This document shows positions 41,102-49,016 of a stretch of 64,000 bases of DNA, one piece after another (within the stretch, counting starts at the first letter, position 1; each line of letters begins with the position of its first letter). The notes under the pieces are model-generated. The model searched no databases. It saw only the letters and a program-made list of their open reading frames with translations, and had not been told where the DNA came from. Position numbers and translations under genes: made by a program. Origin of the DNA: Virgibacillus ndiopensis (GTDB lineage Bacteria; Bacillota; Bacilli; Bacillales; Amphibacillaceae); contig NZ_FZMZ01000005.1 of NCBI RefSeq assembly GCF_900187325.1, positions 186,001 through 250,000 of the forward strand. The letters are read 5' to 3'.

Positions 41102-41137
41102 GTGAATAGAGAGGGGGAAATTCCTCCTCTCATTCAC
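41102..41137 (+). terminator. Hairpin after tasA copy 1
   Basis: GTGAAT plus AGAGAGG pairs with CCTCTC plus ATTCAC around a short loop, followed by TTTATACATATTC. It lacks a long T-run, so partial termination or mRNA 3-prime protection is more likely than full termination. Confidence 0.6.
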
Positions 41138-41245
41138 TTTATACATATTCTCTAAAACAGACAGGTTAAATAAGAAAAAATATTATAGTCAAATGTGGAA
41201 TTTTTTCCACATTACCGTAATAGGGAATATAGGAGGAAGTCTTAC

Positions 41246-41815
41246 ATGGGTATAAAGAAAAAATTAGGAATGGGAATTATGACAGCAGCACTTGGAATAG
41301 GCTTTATAGGCGGAGGAACATTTGCTTATTTCAATGATACAGAAAATACGGATAATACCTTTGCAGCTGGAACATTAGACTTGGGTCTTTCAACGAATGA
41401 AGGTGGTAATTTAGACTTTTCCGTTGAAAATTTAAAACCTGGAGATAAAATGTATCGTCAAGTTCGGCTGATTAATGAAGGTTCTTTGTCAATAAAAGAT
41501 GTAATGTTAAATGTGGATTATAAGGTAAAGGATGTCAAAGGTGATAATGGTAATGAGGACTTCGCCAGCCAAATTTATGTTACAGTTTATGATCCTCAAG
41601 AACCTGCTGGAACGCCTGTAATAATAGATAATGTTCCATTGAATGAAATTAATGATTTGGTAATTGATGAAAATCTTGCTGTTGGAAATAGAGAGATTTT
41701 AACATATCAATTCACGTTTCTTGATACAGGCGAACAGCAAAACATCTTCCAAGGAGATGCTTTGGATGTAACGTTTACGTATGAAGCCTCTCAGCAAGAT
41801 GGAGAACTAAGGTAA
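41246..41815 (+). CDS. TasA/camelysin-family matrix fibre protein 2
   Basis: Tandem paralogue of the preceding gene, 189 residues. It has the same 27-residue signal (...GGGTFA then YFND), TFAAGTLDLG, NLKPGDKMYRQVRLINEGSLSIKDV and NIFQGDALDVTF. The start at 41246 follows AGGAGGAAG at 41231 and matches the N-terminus of copy 1; the upstream frame from 41195 is rejected. Two fibre proteins could copolymerise, as TasA and CalY do in B. cereus. Confidence 0.9.
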   Translation: MGIKKKLGMGIMTAALGIGFIGGGTFAYFNDTENTDNTFAAGTLDLGLSTNEGGNLDFSVENLKPGDKMYRQVRLINEGSLSIKDVMLNVDYKVKDVKGDNGNEDFASQIYVTVYDPQEPAGTPVIIDNVPLNEINDLVIDENLAVGNREILTYQFTFLDTGEQQNIFQGDALDVTFTYEASQQDGELR

Positions 41816-41819
41816 GCAA

Positions 41820-41842
41820 AGGAAGGAGAGCTGTTCTCCTTC
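41820..41842 (+). terminator. Hairpin after tasA copy 2
   Basis: GGAAGGAGAG pairs with CTCTCCTTCC-like TTCTCCTTCC around a small loop, followed by the same CTTTATACATATTC (41846-41859) that follows the copy 1 hairpin at 41137-41150. Confidence 0.6.
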
Positions 41843-41971
41843 CTGCTTTATACATATTCGTAAACACATAACAACTGTTCTGTAGTTATGAATATATATA
41901 AAGATTTGCCTTTAGTTAGTTGTAAAATTATGAAAAATCAATGTAAAGAGAGCAATTAGGAGGGGGTACAT

Positions 41972-42865
41972 TTGCGAATGAGTCGTCTGAAAAAATTTAA
42001 AAAGAGAAAGAAGCTTATGTTGGTTAGTAAGTTATTAGCACTATTTTATTTAACAACTTTTACATTTAGTTATCTATCAACTGGAACTGGTGCTTATTTC
42101 ATTAATTCAAATTTGGAAAAACAAGTAATCCAAGCAGGAACATGGTGGGATGGAAGTAAGTTAGTGTTTACAGGTAAACCAACACAAAATAATAAAGCAT
42201 GTCCTCCTTTAGACATCACAGTAGAAATTAAAAATAAAGGCTTCGGTATGATTGAACCTACTACATATGAAGTCTATTATTCTGAAAATGGAAATCCAAA
42301 AAAACAAGGAGAAAAAGTTGCAGAGGATACCATTAACCCTATTGGAGAAGGGAAAGTTACTACACTTTCTTTTCAAGCGGAAGAAGTAGGATCATACATG
42401 TTTAAAGCATTACAGCGTCCTGGTTATGAAGAAAATTATGAATCAAGAAACGAAATATGGAGCGAAAAAGTAATGGTTAAATGTATAGAAAAACAAGAAG
42501 TGGATTCTACAAAAGAAGATAAAAAAGAAGATGAAAAAGAAAATAGTAATAATGAAGAATCACCTGATCAAAGTAAAATAGATAACACAACGAATCCTCA
42601 AACAGAAACTTCTAATGGGGAAGGAACGGAACCAGTAGATAAAACTGCAGCTGAAGAAAATGATGGTGAAAGTAAACAAGAAAATAAAGATAATGTAACA
42701 AGTGAAAAGACAGATGAGGGTTCTTCAGTTGAAAATGACAAACCTGAAGAAAACACTGAGGTAGAAGACAATCAAAAACAAGAAAATATAACTACGGAAA
42801 ATACAAAAACGGAATCAGAAACTAGTGCAACCGAAGGAGTTGAAACAAATGAGCAAAATAAATAA
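41972..42865 (+). CDS. tapA: TapA-like fibre anchoring/assembly protein
   Basis: 297 residues. A basic N-terminus and membrane segment (about 18-40) lead into a domain with the B. subtilis TapA pattern: Cys-Pro-Pro with EIKNKGFG, FKALQRPGYEE, then EIWSEKVMVKC. The two cysteines (about residues 73 and 168) are placed like those of TapA. After residue 175 comes a long acidic Glu/Asn/Thr/Ser-rich tail. TTG 41972, 8 bases after GGAGG, is preferred over ATG 41978. The order tasA-tasA-tapA-sipW differs from B. subtilis. Confidence 0.85.
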   Translation: MRMSRLKKFKKRKKLMLVSKLLALFYLTTFTFSYLSTGTGAYFINSNLEKQVIQAGTWWDGSKLVFTGKPTQNNKACPPLDITVEIKNKGFGMIEPTTYEVYYSENGNPKKQGEKVAEDTINPIGEGKVTTLSFQAEEVGSYMFKALQRPGYEENYESRNEIWSEKVMVKCIEKQEVDSTKEDKKEDEKENSNNEESPDQSKIDNTTNPQTETSNGEGTEPVDKTAAEENDGESKQENKDNVTSEKTDEGSSVENDKPEENTEVEDNQKQENITTENTKTESETSATEGVETNEQNK

Positions 42866-43445
42866 GAAAAAGGTCTTGAAATTGACGAATCATATTACCA
42901 CAGGAATATTATTTGTGGTGTTGATTGGAATGTTGGCCATTGTTGTTATCTCCAAAGCTTCAGGTGGAGAACCTGAAATTTTCGGTTATCAATTAAAAAC
43001 CGTATTATCTGGATCAATGGAACCTGGTATCAAAACTGGATCAATTATTGCAGTTAAACCTGGTGGAGATATGACTCGTTTTAAAGAAGAAGATGTAATT
43101 ACGTTTATGGCAGAAGATGAAAAGTTAATCACACATAGAATTGTTGAGGTTGTTGAAAGCGGAGACAACACGCTATACCGAACAAAAGGTGATAACAATA
43201 ATGCTCCAGATAGGGATCCAGTACTTTCAGAAAATGTTGTAGCAGAATATACAGGGTTTACAATCCCTTATGTAGGCTATTTTGTCAATTTTTCACAATC
43301 AAAAAATGGAGCGTTTTTACTATTAATACCAGGGTTATTGCTCCTTTGTTATTCTGGATTCATTATTTGGAAGACATTGTCAGAGTTAGATGTGGTTAAT
43401 AAGAAGAATAAAAATGAAGTAAAAGAAAATGCAGAAGTCTCATAA
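42849..43445 (+). CDS. sipW: ER-type signal peptidase I, SipW
   Basis: Processes TasA and TapA. One N-terminal and one C-terminal membrane helix enclose the protease domain. The nucleophile Ser56 is in SGSMEPG, and the base is His96 in LITHRIVEV, 40 residues later, as in B. subtilis SipW; the use of His in place of Lys marks the ER type. GDNNNAPD is conserved. The start at 42849, inside the tapA end, follows GAAGGAG. Length 198. Confidence 0.93.
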   Translation: MSKINKKKVLKLTNHITTGILFVVLIGMLAIVVISKASGGEPEIFGYQLKTVLSGSMEPGIKTGSIIAVKPGGDMTRFKEEDVITFMAEDEKLITHRIVEVVESGDNTLYRTKGDNNNAPDRDPVLSENVVAEYTGFTIPYVGYFVNFSQSKNGAFLLLIPGLLLLCYSGFIIWKTLSELDVVNKKNKNEVKENAEVS

Positions 43446-43483
43446 TCACTCAAACTTAGGATAGTTTTAAGGGGGGGAATCAA

Positions 43484-44143
43484 TTGAAAAGGTTCATGTT
43501 ATGTGGTGTAACGTTATTCCTATTCTTGTTACCATTCATTTATCCAAATAATTCCGTTTCCGGTGAAACAAATTCCAACTCTAAAATTGATATTGGAATC
43601 TCACCTAGTGAGTATTTATTTGATGTAGATAATATGAAACCAGGGGATTGGGCACCAAGAACAATAGTTATTCAAAATAAAGGTTTGAATGAATTTAACT
43701 ATTATACGACATTACAAAATGACAGTGGTTCTGAGAAATTATTTAATGAATTACTTCTAGAAATCAGTGATTCAAATGGGGAAATATATAGTGGTAATCT
43801 TGCGGATTTCAAAGAATTATCACCAAGAACTCTAGCACCATCTAGTGAGGAAGAGTTAACCTTTACGATCAGGTTTCCAGAGAAATTAGGAAATGAATTT
43901 CAGGGGTTGAGTGTGAATTTTTCACTTATATTCTCAGCAGAAGGTGATAATAACGATACTGATCAGGAAACTAGTGGAGGAGTCATTGGCGGTGATGATA
44001 ACTTCCAGAGTGGGGGATCGAAATTACCAGTTACAGCTACGAATATGTTTACGTATCTATTAATTGGGGGCGCCTTAATTGTAACTGGAGGAATTGTATT
44101 TTTATTATACAGAATAAGACGACTTGATAATAAGCGTGTGTAA
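43484..44143 (+). CDS. TasA-like surface protein with LPxTA sortase signal
   Basis: 219 residues: signal peptide (about 1-27), a domain with TasA-like traits (DVDNMKPGDWAPRTIVIQNKGLNEF, and GNEFQGLSVNFSL near the end of the domain), a Gly/Asp-rich linker, then KLPVTATN, a hydrophobic helix and RIRR. That end is a cell-wall sorting signal of LPxTA type, recognised by class D-like sortases. I infer that it links matrix fibres to the wall. No sortase gene is in the window. I do not recognise a named homologue. Confidence 0.75.
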   Translation: MKRFMLCGVTLFLFLLPFIYPNNSVSGETNSNSKIDIGISPSEYLFDVDNMKPGDWAPRTIVIQNKGLNEFNYYTTLQNDSGSEKLFNELLLEISDSNGEIYSGNLADFKELSPRTLAPSSEEELTFTIRFPEKLGNEFQGLSVNFSLIFSAEGDNNDTDQETSGGVIGGDDNFQSGGSKLPVTATNMFTYLLIGGALIVTGGIVFLLYRIRRLDNKRV

Positions 44144-44145
44144 AT

Positions 44146-44183
44146 GCCTTGATTGGATAGATTAATCAGGGCTGTTTTTTTTT
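44146..44183 (+). terminator. Terminator of the tasA-tapA-sipW locus
   Basis: GCCTTGATT (44146-44154) pairs with AATCAGGGC (44164-44172, one G-U), then about ten Ts. Confidence 0.85.
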
Positions 44184-44211
44184 GGAAACTATCGATATGA
44201 AAGGTGATCAA

Positions 44212-44832
44212 ATGAAAAAGTTAGTTACATTATCTATTTATGCAGGATTGATTGTCATCTTATTCATAAATAAAGGTTTGTTTCTAAACTGGATTCGATC
44301 CGGCGACGAACTTTCCATCATGATTAGCATTCTACTTTTTGCACTACTCGTATTTTTTCCTGCGGTACCATTTATTGTGGCTGCAGGCATTATTGGTGCC
44401 TCTTACGGTGTTATCAATGGATCGATAATTATTTTATCAGGAGTAATTACTGGAACAATTGTTATGTTTTTAATGGCTCGCTATGGATTCCAGGATTGGG
44501 GTCAACGGATGCTTGAAAAATATCCTAAAATAATACAATATGAAACTTACTTTGAACAAAATGCATTTATAGGAATTCTTGGTTTGCGGCTTGTGCCGAT
44601 TATTCCATCTCCATTATTAAACGTATTATGCGGAATTACAAAAGTAAGAATACTAATATTCATAAGTGCTAGCTTACTTGGAAAATTACCTAGGACTGTA
44701 ATTTTTACAATTGCCGGTCTTCAAGCAACACAAAATACGATTCTTTCCATTTCAATATATGTTGTATATTTTTTACTAATTTCAATTCTTGTAACTTGGA
44801 AGATGAAACAACATACTAATGTTCATACATAG
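44212..44832 (+). CDS. TVP38/TMEM64 (VTT-domain) membrane protein
   Basis: 206-residue integral membrane protein of the DedA/VTT superfamily with about six helices. The SNARE-associated/VTT core is recognisable by FFPAVPFIVAAGIIGASYG near residue 45 and ILGLRLVPIIPSPLLNVLCG near 125. The family includes lipid scramblases and flippases; its substrate here is unknown. ATG 44212 follows AAGGTGAT; the longer frame starts in the upstream terminator T-run and is rejected. Confidence 0.82.
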   Translation: MKKLVTLSIYAGLIVILFINKGLFLNWIRSGDELSIMISILLFALLVFFPAVPFIVAAGIIGASYGVINGSIIILSGVITGTIVMFLMARYGFQDWGQRMLEKYPKIIQYETYFEQNAFIGILGLRLVPIIPSPLLNVLCGITKVRILIFISASLLGKLPRTVIFTIAGLQATQNTILSISIYVVYFLLISILVTWKMKQHTNVHT

Positions 44833-44837
44833 GAAAG

Positions 44838-44875
44838 GGGCTGGGATAAAACTAAAACATTATTGTCCCAGCCTC
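44838..44875. terminator. Hairpin between convergent genes
   Basis: GGCTGGGA (44839-44846) and TCCCAGCC (44866-44873) form a perfect 8-bp stem around a 19-base loop. There is no clear T-run on either strand, so terminator function is only probable. Confidence 0.55.
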
Positions 44876-44882
44876 AGTAACT

Positions 44883-45644
44883 TTATTTCCAACTCAAAAC
44901 CATCCACTCATCAATAGCAAACGACTCAATACTACCATCTTCCACTTTCACCTGAAAATATTTCTTAATATCACCGGAAGCATCCATTATAAACTGTTCT
45001 ACCTTATTCCTATCATTCTTATTATCCAGCGTTCTAGTAACCCATTCTCGATAAGGCAACGTTTTCTTTCTAGTCTCTTCTTTTAAAATCTTTAAACCAT
45101 ATTCATCAAAAATATTTTTCCATTCTGAAACAGTCCGTGACCGTACATGACTATAATCCCGCATTTTTTCCAATGTATTATTAAACTTATCTAAAGCATG
45201 ATCTTCCGGTGCAATATTATCAATAAAGATAAACTGCCCACCCGATTTCAACACTCTAGACACTTCTGATACAAACTTTTCTGGGTTAGGAAAATGATGT
45301 GCAGCAATCCGGCAAGTTACAATGTCAAACGCATTATCATCAAATGGTAAATTCTCTGCATCAGCAACTTTATAGCTAATATTGTTAAACGAATTCAAAT
45401 GTTGAGCAGTGTTTTCGAGCATTTCCTCCGTAAGGTCCGTTGCAATTATATTTCCCACATGCCCTGAAAGCTGCTTGGCAACATGCCCACCACCAGTTGC
45501 GATATCCAGAGCTATCATGGTGGTTTCAGGGTTAAGCCATTCAATCATTAAAGGTAAATCAACTCCACTAGAATGTGTTGAACTTGAAACATATGCCTCT
45601 TTATTTTTTGAAAAAACTTCTTTAACATGATCTTTTTCCTTCAT
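44883..45644 (-). CDS. Class I SAM-dependent methyltransferase (UbiE/YcgJ-like)
   Basis: 253 residues. The SAM-binding motif ALDIATGGGHVAKQLS is near residue 42, the acidic end of beta-2 in IIATDLTEEML, and the post-I motif in AENLPFDDNAFDIVTCRIAAHHF. This is the Methyltransf_11 pattern; the substrate cannot be told. It is divergent from the LysR gene with 113 bases between, so it may be a target of that regulator. Confidence 0.82.
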   Translation of the reverse strand: MKEKDHVKEVFSKNKEAYVSSSTHSSGVDLPLMIEWLNPETTMIALDIATGGGHVAKQLSGHVGNIIATDLTEEMLENTAQHLNSFNNISYKVADAENLPFDDNAFDIVTCRIAAHHFPNPEKFVSEVSRVLKSGGQFIFIDNIAPEDHALDKFNNTLEKMRDYSHVRSRTVSEWKNIFDEYGLKILKEETRKKTLPYREWVTRTLDNKNDRNKVEQFIMDASGDIKKYFQVKVEDGSIESFAIDEWMVLSWK

Positions 45645-45757
45645 TATCGCACCTTCTCTCCAATGTATATATTAATCATATGCTATTTAATGCAATAAGT
45701 ATAATATTGGTTTATAATCAAAAGTAATAATAAATACTTATATGATGAGGGCTGAAC

Positions 45758-46618
45758 ATGAAAATTGATGATTATGCATTATTACTAAAGTTAAATGAAA
45801 TAGGTACTATTCGGGGTACTGCGAAGGCAATATTAATCTCGCAACCAGCTGTAACGCAACGACTTAAATATATTGAGGAATACTTTGGACAGAGTATTTT
45901 TATTCGGACGTCAAAAAGCTTAATGCTCACGCCTGCTGGGGAATTGATATTAGAGCACGCGAATAAAGTAATCACAGAGGAACAAGCGATCAAAAACACC
46001 ATTGTCCGGTCGGGCGAAGAAGTCCAAGGTACATTATCGATAGCATGTTCAACAATAATCAGCCAACGCTTTTTGCCGGCAATATTAGCTGAATACACAA
46101 GAAAGTTTCCTAAAGTTGCAATTGATCTCGTAACAGGAATTAGTGAAGATATAAAGCGAGATCATAAAAATTATCATGTGTGTATTATTCGAGGTGAAAA
46201 GTTAAAGGAGAGTACATGTGAGCGTTTGTTTGACGATCCTTTGTACATTTTTGATACAGAACCTTTTCCAAAAAATAAATTGAAGGAGCGCCCGCTAATT
46301 TCTTTTAAAAGTGACGATAGTATGCATGAATTAGTGGATAATTGGCTCTATCATCATCAGGATCAAATAAAACCCCAGAAAGCAATACGTGTTGATCAAA
46401 TTGAAACATGCAAACAATTTATGAAACAGGGATTAGGGATGGCCGTTTTGCCTGAAAGTGTATCGGATTTTATGATGGATGAATACCCGAATATACCACT
46501 GAAACTGAATGGAAAAGCCGTTACTAGAGATACATGGGTTTGTTATCAGGAAGGCATTCGGAAATTGCCACAAGTTGATCATTTTATTAATGCCATTATC
46601 GACAAAACATTTCTTTAA
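45758..46618 (+). CDS. LysR-family transcriptional regulator
   Basis: 286 residues with an N-terminal winged helix-turn-helix (IGTIRGTAKAILISQPAVTQ then RLKYIEEYFG) and a C-terminal periplasmic-binding-like effector domain from about residue 90. The inducer is unknown. Neighbours are a divergent methyltransferase and a downstream Ohr-type peroxidase; Ohr genes are usually under the MarR-type OhrR instead, so the link is uncertain. Confidence 0.9.
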   Translation: MKIDDYALLLKLNEIGTIRGTAKAILISQPAVTQRLKYIEEYFGQSIFIRTSKSLMLTPAGELILEHANKVITEEQAIKNTIVRSGEEVQGTLSIACSTIISQRFLPAILAEYTRKFPKVAIDLVTGISEDIKRDHKNYHVCIIRGEKLKESTCERLFDDPLYIFDTEPFPKNKLKERPLISFKSDDSMHELVDNWLYHHQDQIKPQKAIRVDQIETCKQFMKQGLGMAVLPESVSDFMMDEYPNIPLKLNGKAVTRDTWVCYQEGIRKLPQVDHFINAIIDKTFL

Positions 46619-46681
46619 TGTTTAAATACTTCTAATTTAAGGAACAAATAACTATATCGTAAATTAAAGGAGTGTTAACTA

Positions 46682-47101
46682 ATGAGTGACGTTATATTTA
46701 CTTCAAGTGCAACAGCTAAAAATGGACGGGATGGTCATGTTAAGTCGGATGATGGGTTGATTGATTTAAAATTAGTTAATCCTGCAACAAATAAAGAAGA
46801 CAAGGGATCCAACCCAGAACAGCTTTTTGCAGCAGCCTATTCAGCTTGTTTTGATGGGGCTTTAAACTTAGTAGCGTCAAAGCAAAAGAAAAAAATTGAT
46901 TCTGAAACAACCGCAGATGTTAGTTTTTGTAAGGATCCAGAAGACGGTGGATTTAAAATTGCAGTTACGTTAACTATAAAAATTAATGGTGTAAATCCAG
47001 AGGATGCGGAGCAATTAGCAGAAGATGCCCATCAATTTTGTCCATATTCGAAGGCAACAAGAGGAAATATTGAAGTTAAGCTAGAGCCGCGAGCAGTTTA
47101 A
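46682..47101 (+). CDS. Organic hydroperoxide resistance protein (Ohr/OsmC family)
   Basis: 139-residue thiol peroxidase that reduces organic hydroperoxides. The two redox cysteines are in YSACFDGAL near residue 59 and FCPYSKATRGN near 120; the catalytic Glu/Arg pattern of the Ohr subfamily is present (SNPEQLFAAAYSACF). AAAGGAG ribosome binding site. It could be ohrA or ohrB; no OhrR is adjacent. Confidence 0.92.
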   Translation: MSDVIFTSSATAKNGRDGHVKSDDGLIDLKLVNPATNKEDKGSNPEQLFAAAYSACFDGALNLVASKQKKKIDSETTADVSFCKDPEDGGFKIAVTLTIKINGVNPEDAEQLAEDAHQFCPYSKATRGNIEVKLEPRAV

Positions 47102-47183
47102 TCAGAGTAGGATACTCTGATAAACTATTTCATTAAGCATAAAAGCAGGTATCTCAAGTGCATAGCTTGAGATACCTGCTTTA
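47101..47183. terminator. Tandem hairpins between ohr and rqcH
   Basis: ATCAGAGTA with TACTCTGAT (47101-47121) directly follows the ohr stop. A second perfect 14-bp stem, GCAGGTATCTCAAG with CTTGAGATACCTGC (47145-47179), is flanked by A-rich and T-rich sequence, so it can terminate both convergent transcripts. Confidence 0.85.
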
Positions 47184-48890
47184 TTTCTTTTTCCTTAACT
47201 TGTCGACGGTTGCTTTGCTTGGGGTCACAAATAATGTTTTTTGGTTGTCATAGATAACATAACCAGGCTTGGCTCCATTTGGTTTTTTTACGTGACGAAT
47301 TGTCGTATAGTCCACTGGTACAGACGAAGATTGTTGTGACTTACTGAAAAATGCAGCAAGCTCTGCTGCTTCTAATAATGTCTCCTCACTTGGCACGCGA
47401 TTACGGATTACAACGTGGGAGCCCGGGATATCCTTCGTATGCATCCAAATATCATCTCGATGTCCAAGTTTGGTAGTCAAATATTCATTCTGTTTATTAT
47501 TTTTACCGACCAGAATTAATGTGCCGTCAGTTGCAGTATATTGTTCGGGTATAGGTTTATTCGGTTTACTCTTTTTCTTTTGGATTGTTTGTTTTTTCAA
47601 ATATCCTTCCTCACGAAGTTCTTCACGAATTTCTTCAATATCATCAACACTTGCAACGTCAATCTGCTGTAATAATTGATCTAAATAATCTATCTCTTCG
47701 TTGGTTTTTTCAATTTCTTTCTCAACCATTCGCTTTGATGTTTTTAGCTTTTGGTACGTTTTGAAGAAGCCTTGAGCATTTTCGCTTGGTGTCTTATTTG
47801 GGTTAAGCTCGATTGTTATTTCTGATTGTTCAGGGTCATAATAATCGATCACATTAACCGCTGCATCACCATGTTTCACTAAATGCATATTGGCAGTTAA
47901 TAACTCACCTAAGCGTTGATATTTTTCCGCACCTTCTGCTTTTTTAATTGTCTTTAAATGCTTTTTCATTTTCCGTTCGTTTTTATCTTTTTCATTTTTG
48001 ATAAAGCGATACAGATCTTTTGCTTGTTGTTTAACGCGGTCACGCTCCGCTTTTCCGGAATAAAATTGCTCCAGCATGTCGTTTGTTGACAAAAGGAATT
48101 CTTGTTCACCTTCAAACGAGGAAATAGGAAGTACATGAAAATCTTCTTTTTTCCCACGGTATATTGTTGGGGTGTACGTGTGATTTTTTATTAATTGCTG
48201 TAGCTCCGTAAATTTCTCCATGAATGTTTGTGCTGAACCAAGATTTGCACGATATACGATTTCTTTTGCCACTAATGGCGATATTCCAACCAACGTTTGA
48301 ACGATTTGATTCTCAATTTTGCCTGTATTAAAATCGAGCTTCTTTATAAAAGTTTCCCCATCTATTTTTAATAGATTCAATTTCTCTTGACCTGGAGGTA
48401 GTATATATTCAACTCCAGGTAAAATCGTCCGATACCGATTTTGCGCCATCGATACATGCTTCAAACTATCGATAATGTGGCCTTTTTCCTGATCGAGAAG
48501 CATTACGTTACTATGTTTGCCCATTAACTCTACTACGAGGCTTTTAAATGCAATGTCGCCGATTTCGTTTCGTGTCTTTATTGTAAATGTTACAATTCGT
48601 TCCATTCCATATTGGTCAATAGACTCGATAATCGCTCCCGATAAATGCTTGCGGAGAAGCATGCAAAACATTGGTGGTTCCGTTGGGTTTTTATAGTCAT
48701 CATCTGTTAGATGTAATCTAGCATATGTCGGATGAATGGATAATAATAATGTGTGGTTCTTTCCTTGACTTCGGATTGTAAAAACTAATTCTGTTTGTGT
48801 TGGCTGATAAATTTTTGCGATTTTTCCTGGAATAATTTTTGCATTTAATTCTTCCGTTACTGCTCTAGTAACAATTCCATCAAATGGCAT
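47181..48890 (-). CDS. rqcH: Ribosome quality control factor RqcH (NEMF/FbpA family)
   Basis: 569-residue NFACT protein that binds stalled 50S subunits and directs C-terminal alanine tailing. NFACT-N covers about 1-250, a coiled coil about 280-440, and the NFACT-R domain starts near 450 with VGKNNKQNEYLTTKLGHRDD, then WMHTKDIPGSHVVIR. The residue pair equivalent to the Asp97-Arg98 tRNA-binding motif of the B. subtilis protein reads Glu97-Arg98. It also fits the fibronectin-binding annotation of the family. Confidence 0.93.
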   Translation of the reverse strand: MPFDGIVTRAVTEELNAKIIPGKIAKIYQPTQTELVFTIRSQGKNHTLLLSIHPTYARLHLTDDDYKNPTEPPMFCMLLRKHLSGAIIESIDQYGMERIVTFTIKTRNEIGDIAFKSLVVELMGKHSNVMLLDQEKGHIIDSLKHVSMAQNRYRTILPGVEYILPPGQEKLNLLKIDGETFIKKLDFNTGKIENQIVQTLVGISPLVAKEIVYRANLGSAQTFMEKFTELQQLIKNHTYTPTIYRGKKEDFHVLPISSFEGEQEFLLSTNDMLEQFYSGKAERDRVKQQAKDLYRFIKNEKDKNERKMKKHLKTIKKAEGAEKYQRLGELLTANMHLVKHGDAAVNVIDYYDPEQSEITIELNPNKTPSENAQGFFKTYQKLKTSKRMVEKEIEKTNEEIDYLDQLLQQIDVASVDDIEEIREELREEGYLKKQTIQKKKSKPNKPIPEQYTATDGTLILVGKNNKQNEYLTTKLGHRDDIWMHTKDIPGSHVVIRNRVPSEETLLEAAELAAFFSKSQQSSSVPVDYTTIRHVKKPNGAKPGYVIYDNQKTLFVTPSKATVDKLRKKK

Positions 48891-49016
48891 ACGATCACCT
48901 CTTCAAGCAATTATAGCATTTTTTGGGACGAGTCTGCATAGATATCGATAAGGAGAAAAGTTCAGGCTTTGAAGATATACTAATAAGATTGCAGGTGAAT
49001 GTGGAGGGAATGCGGT

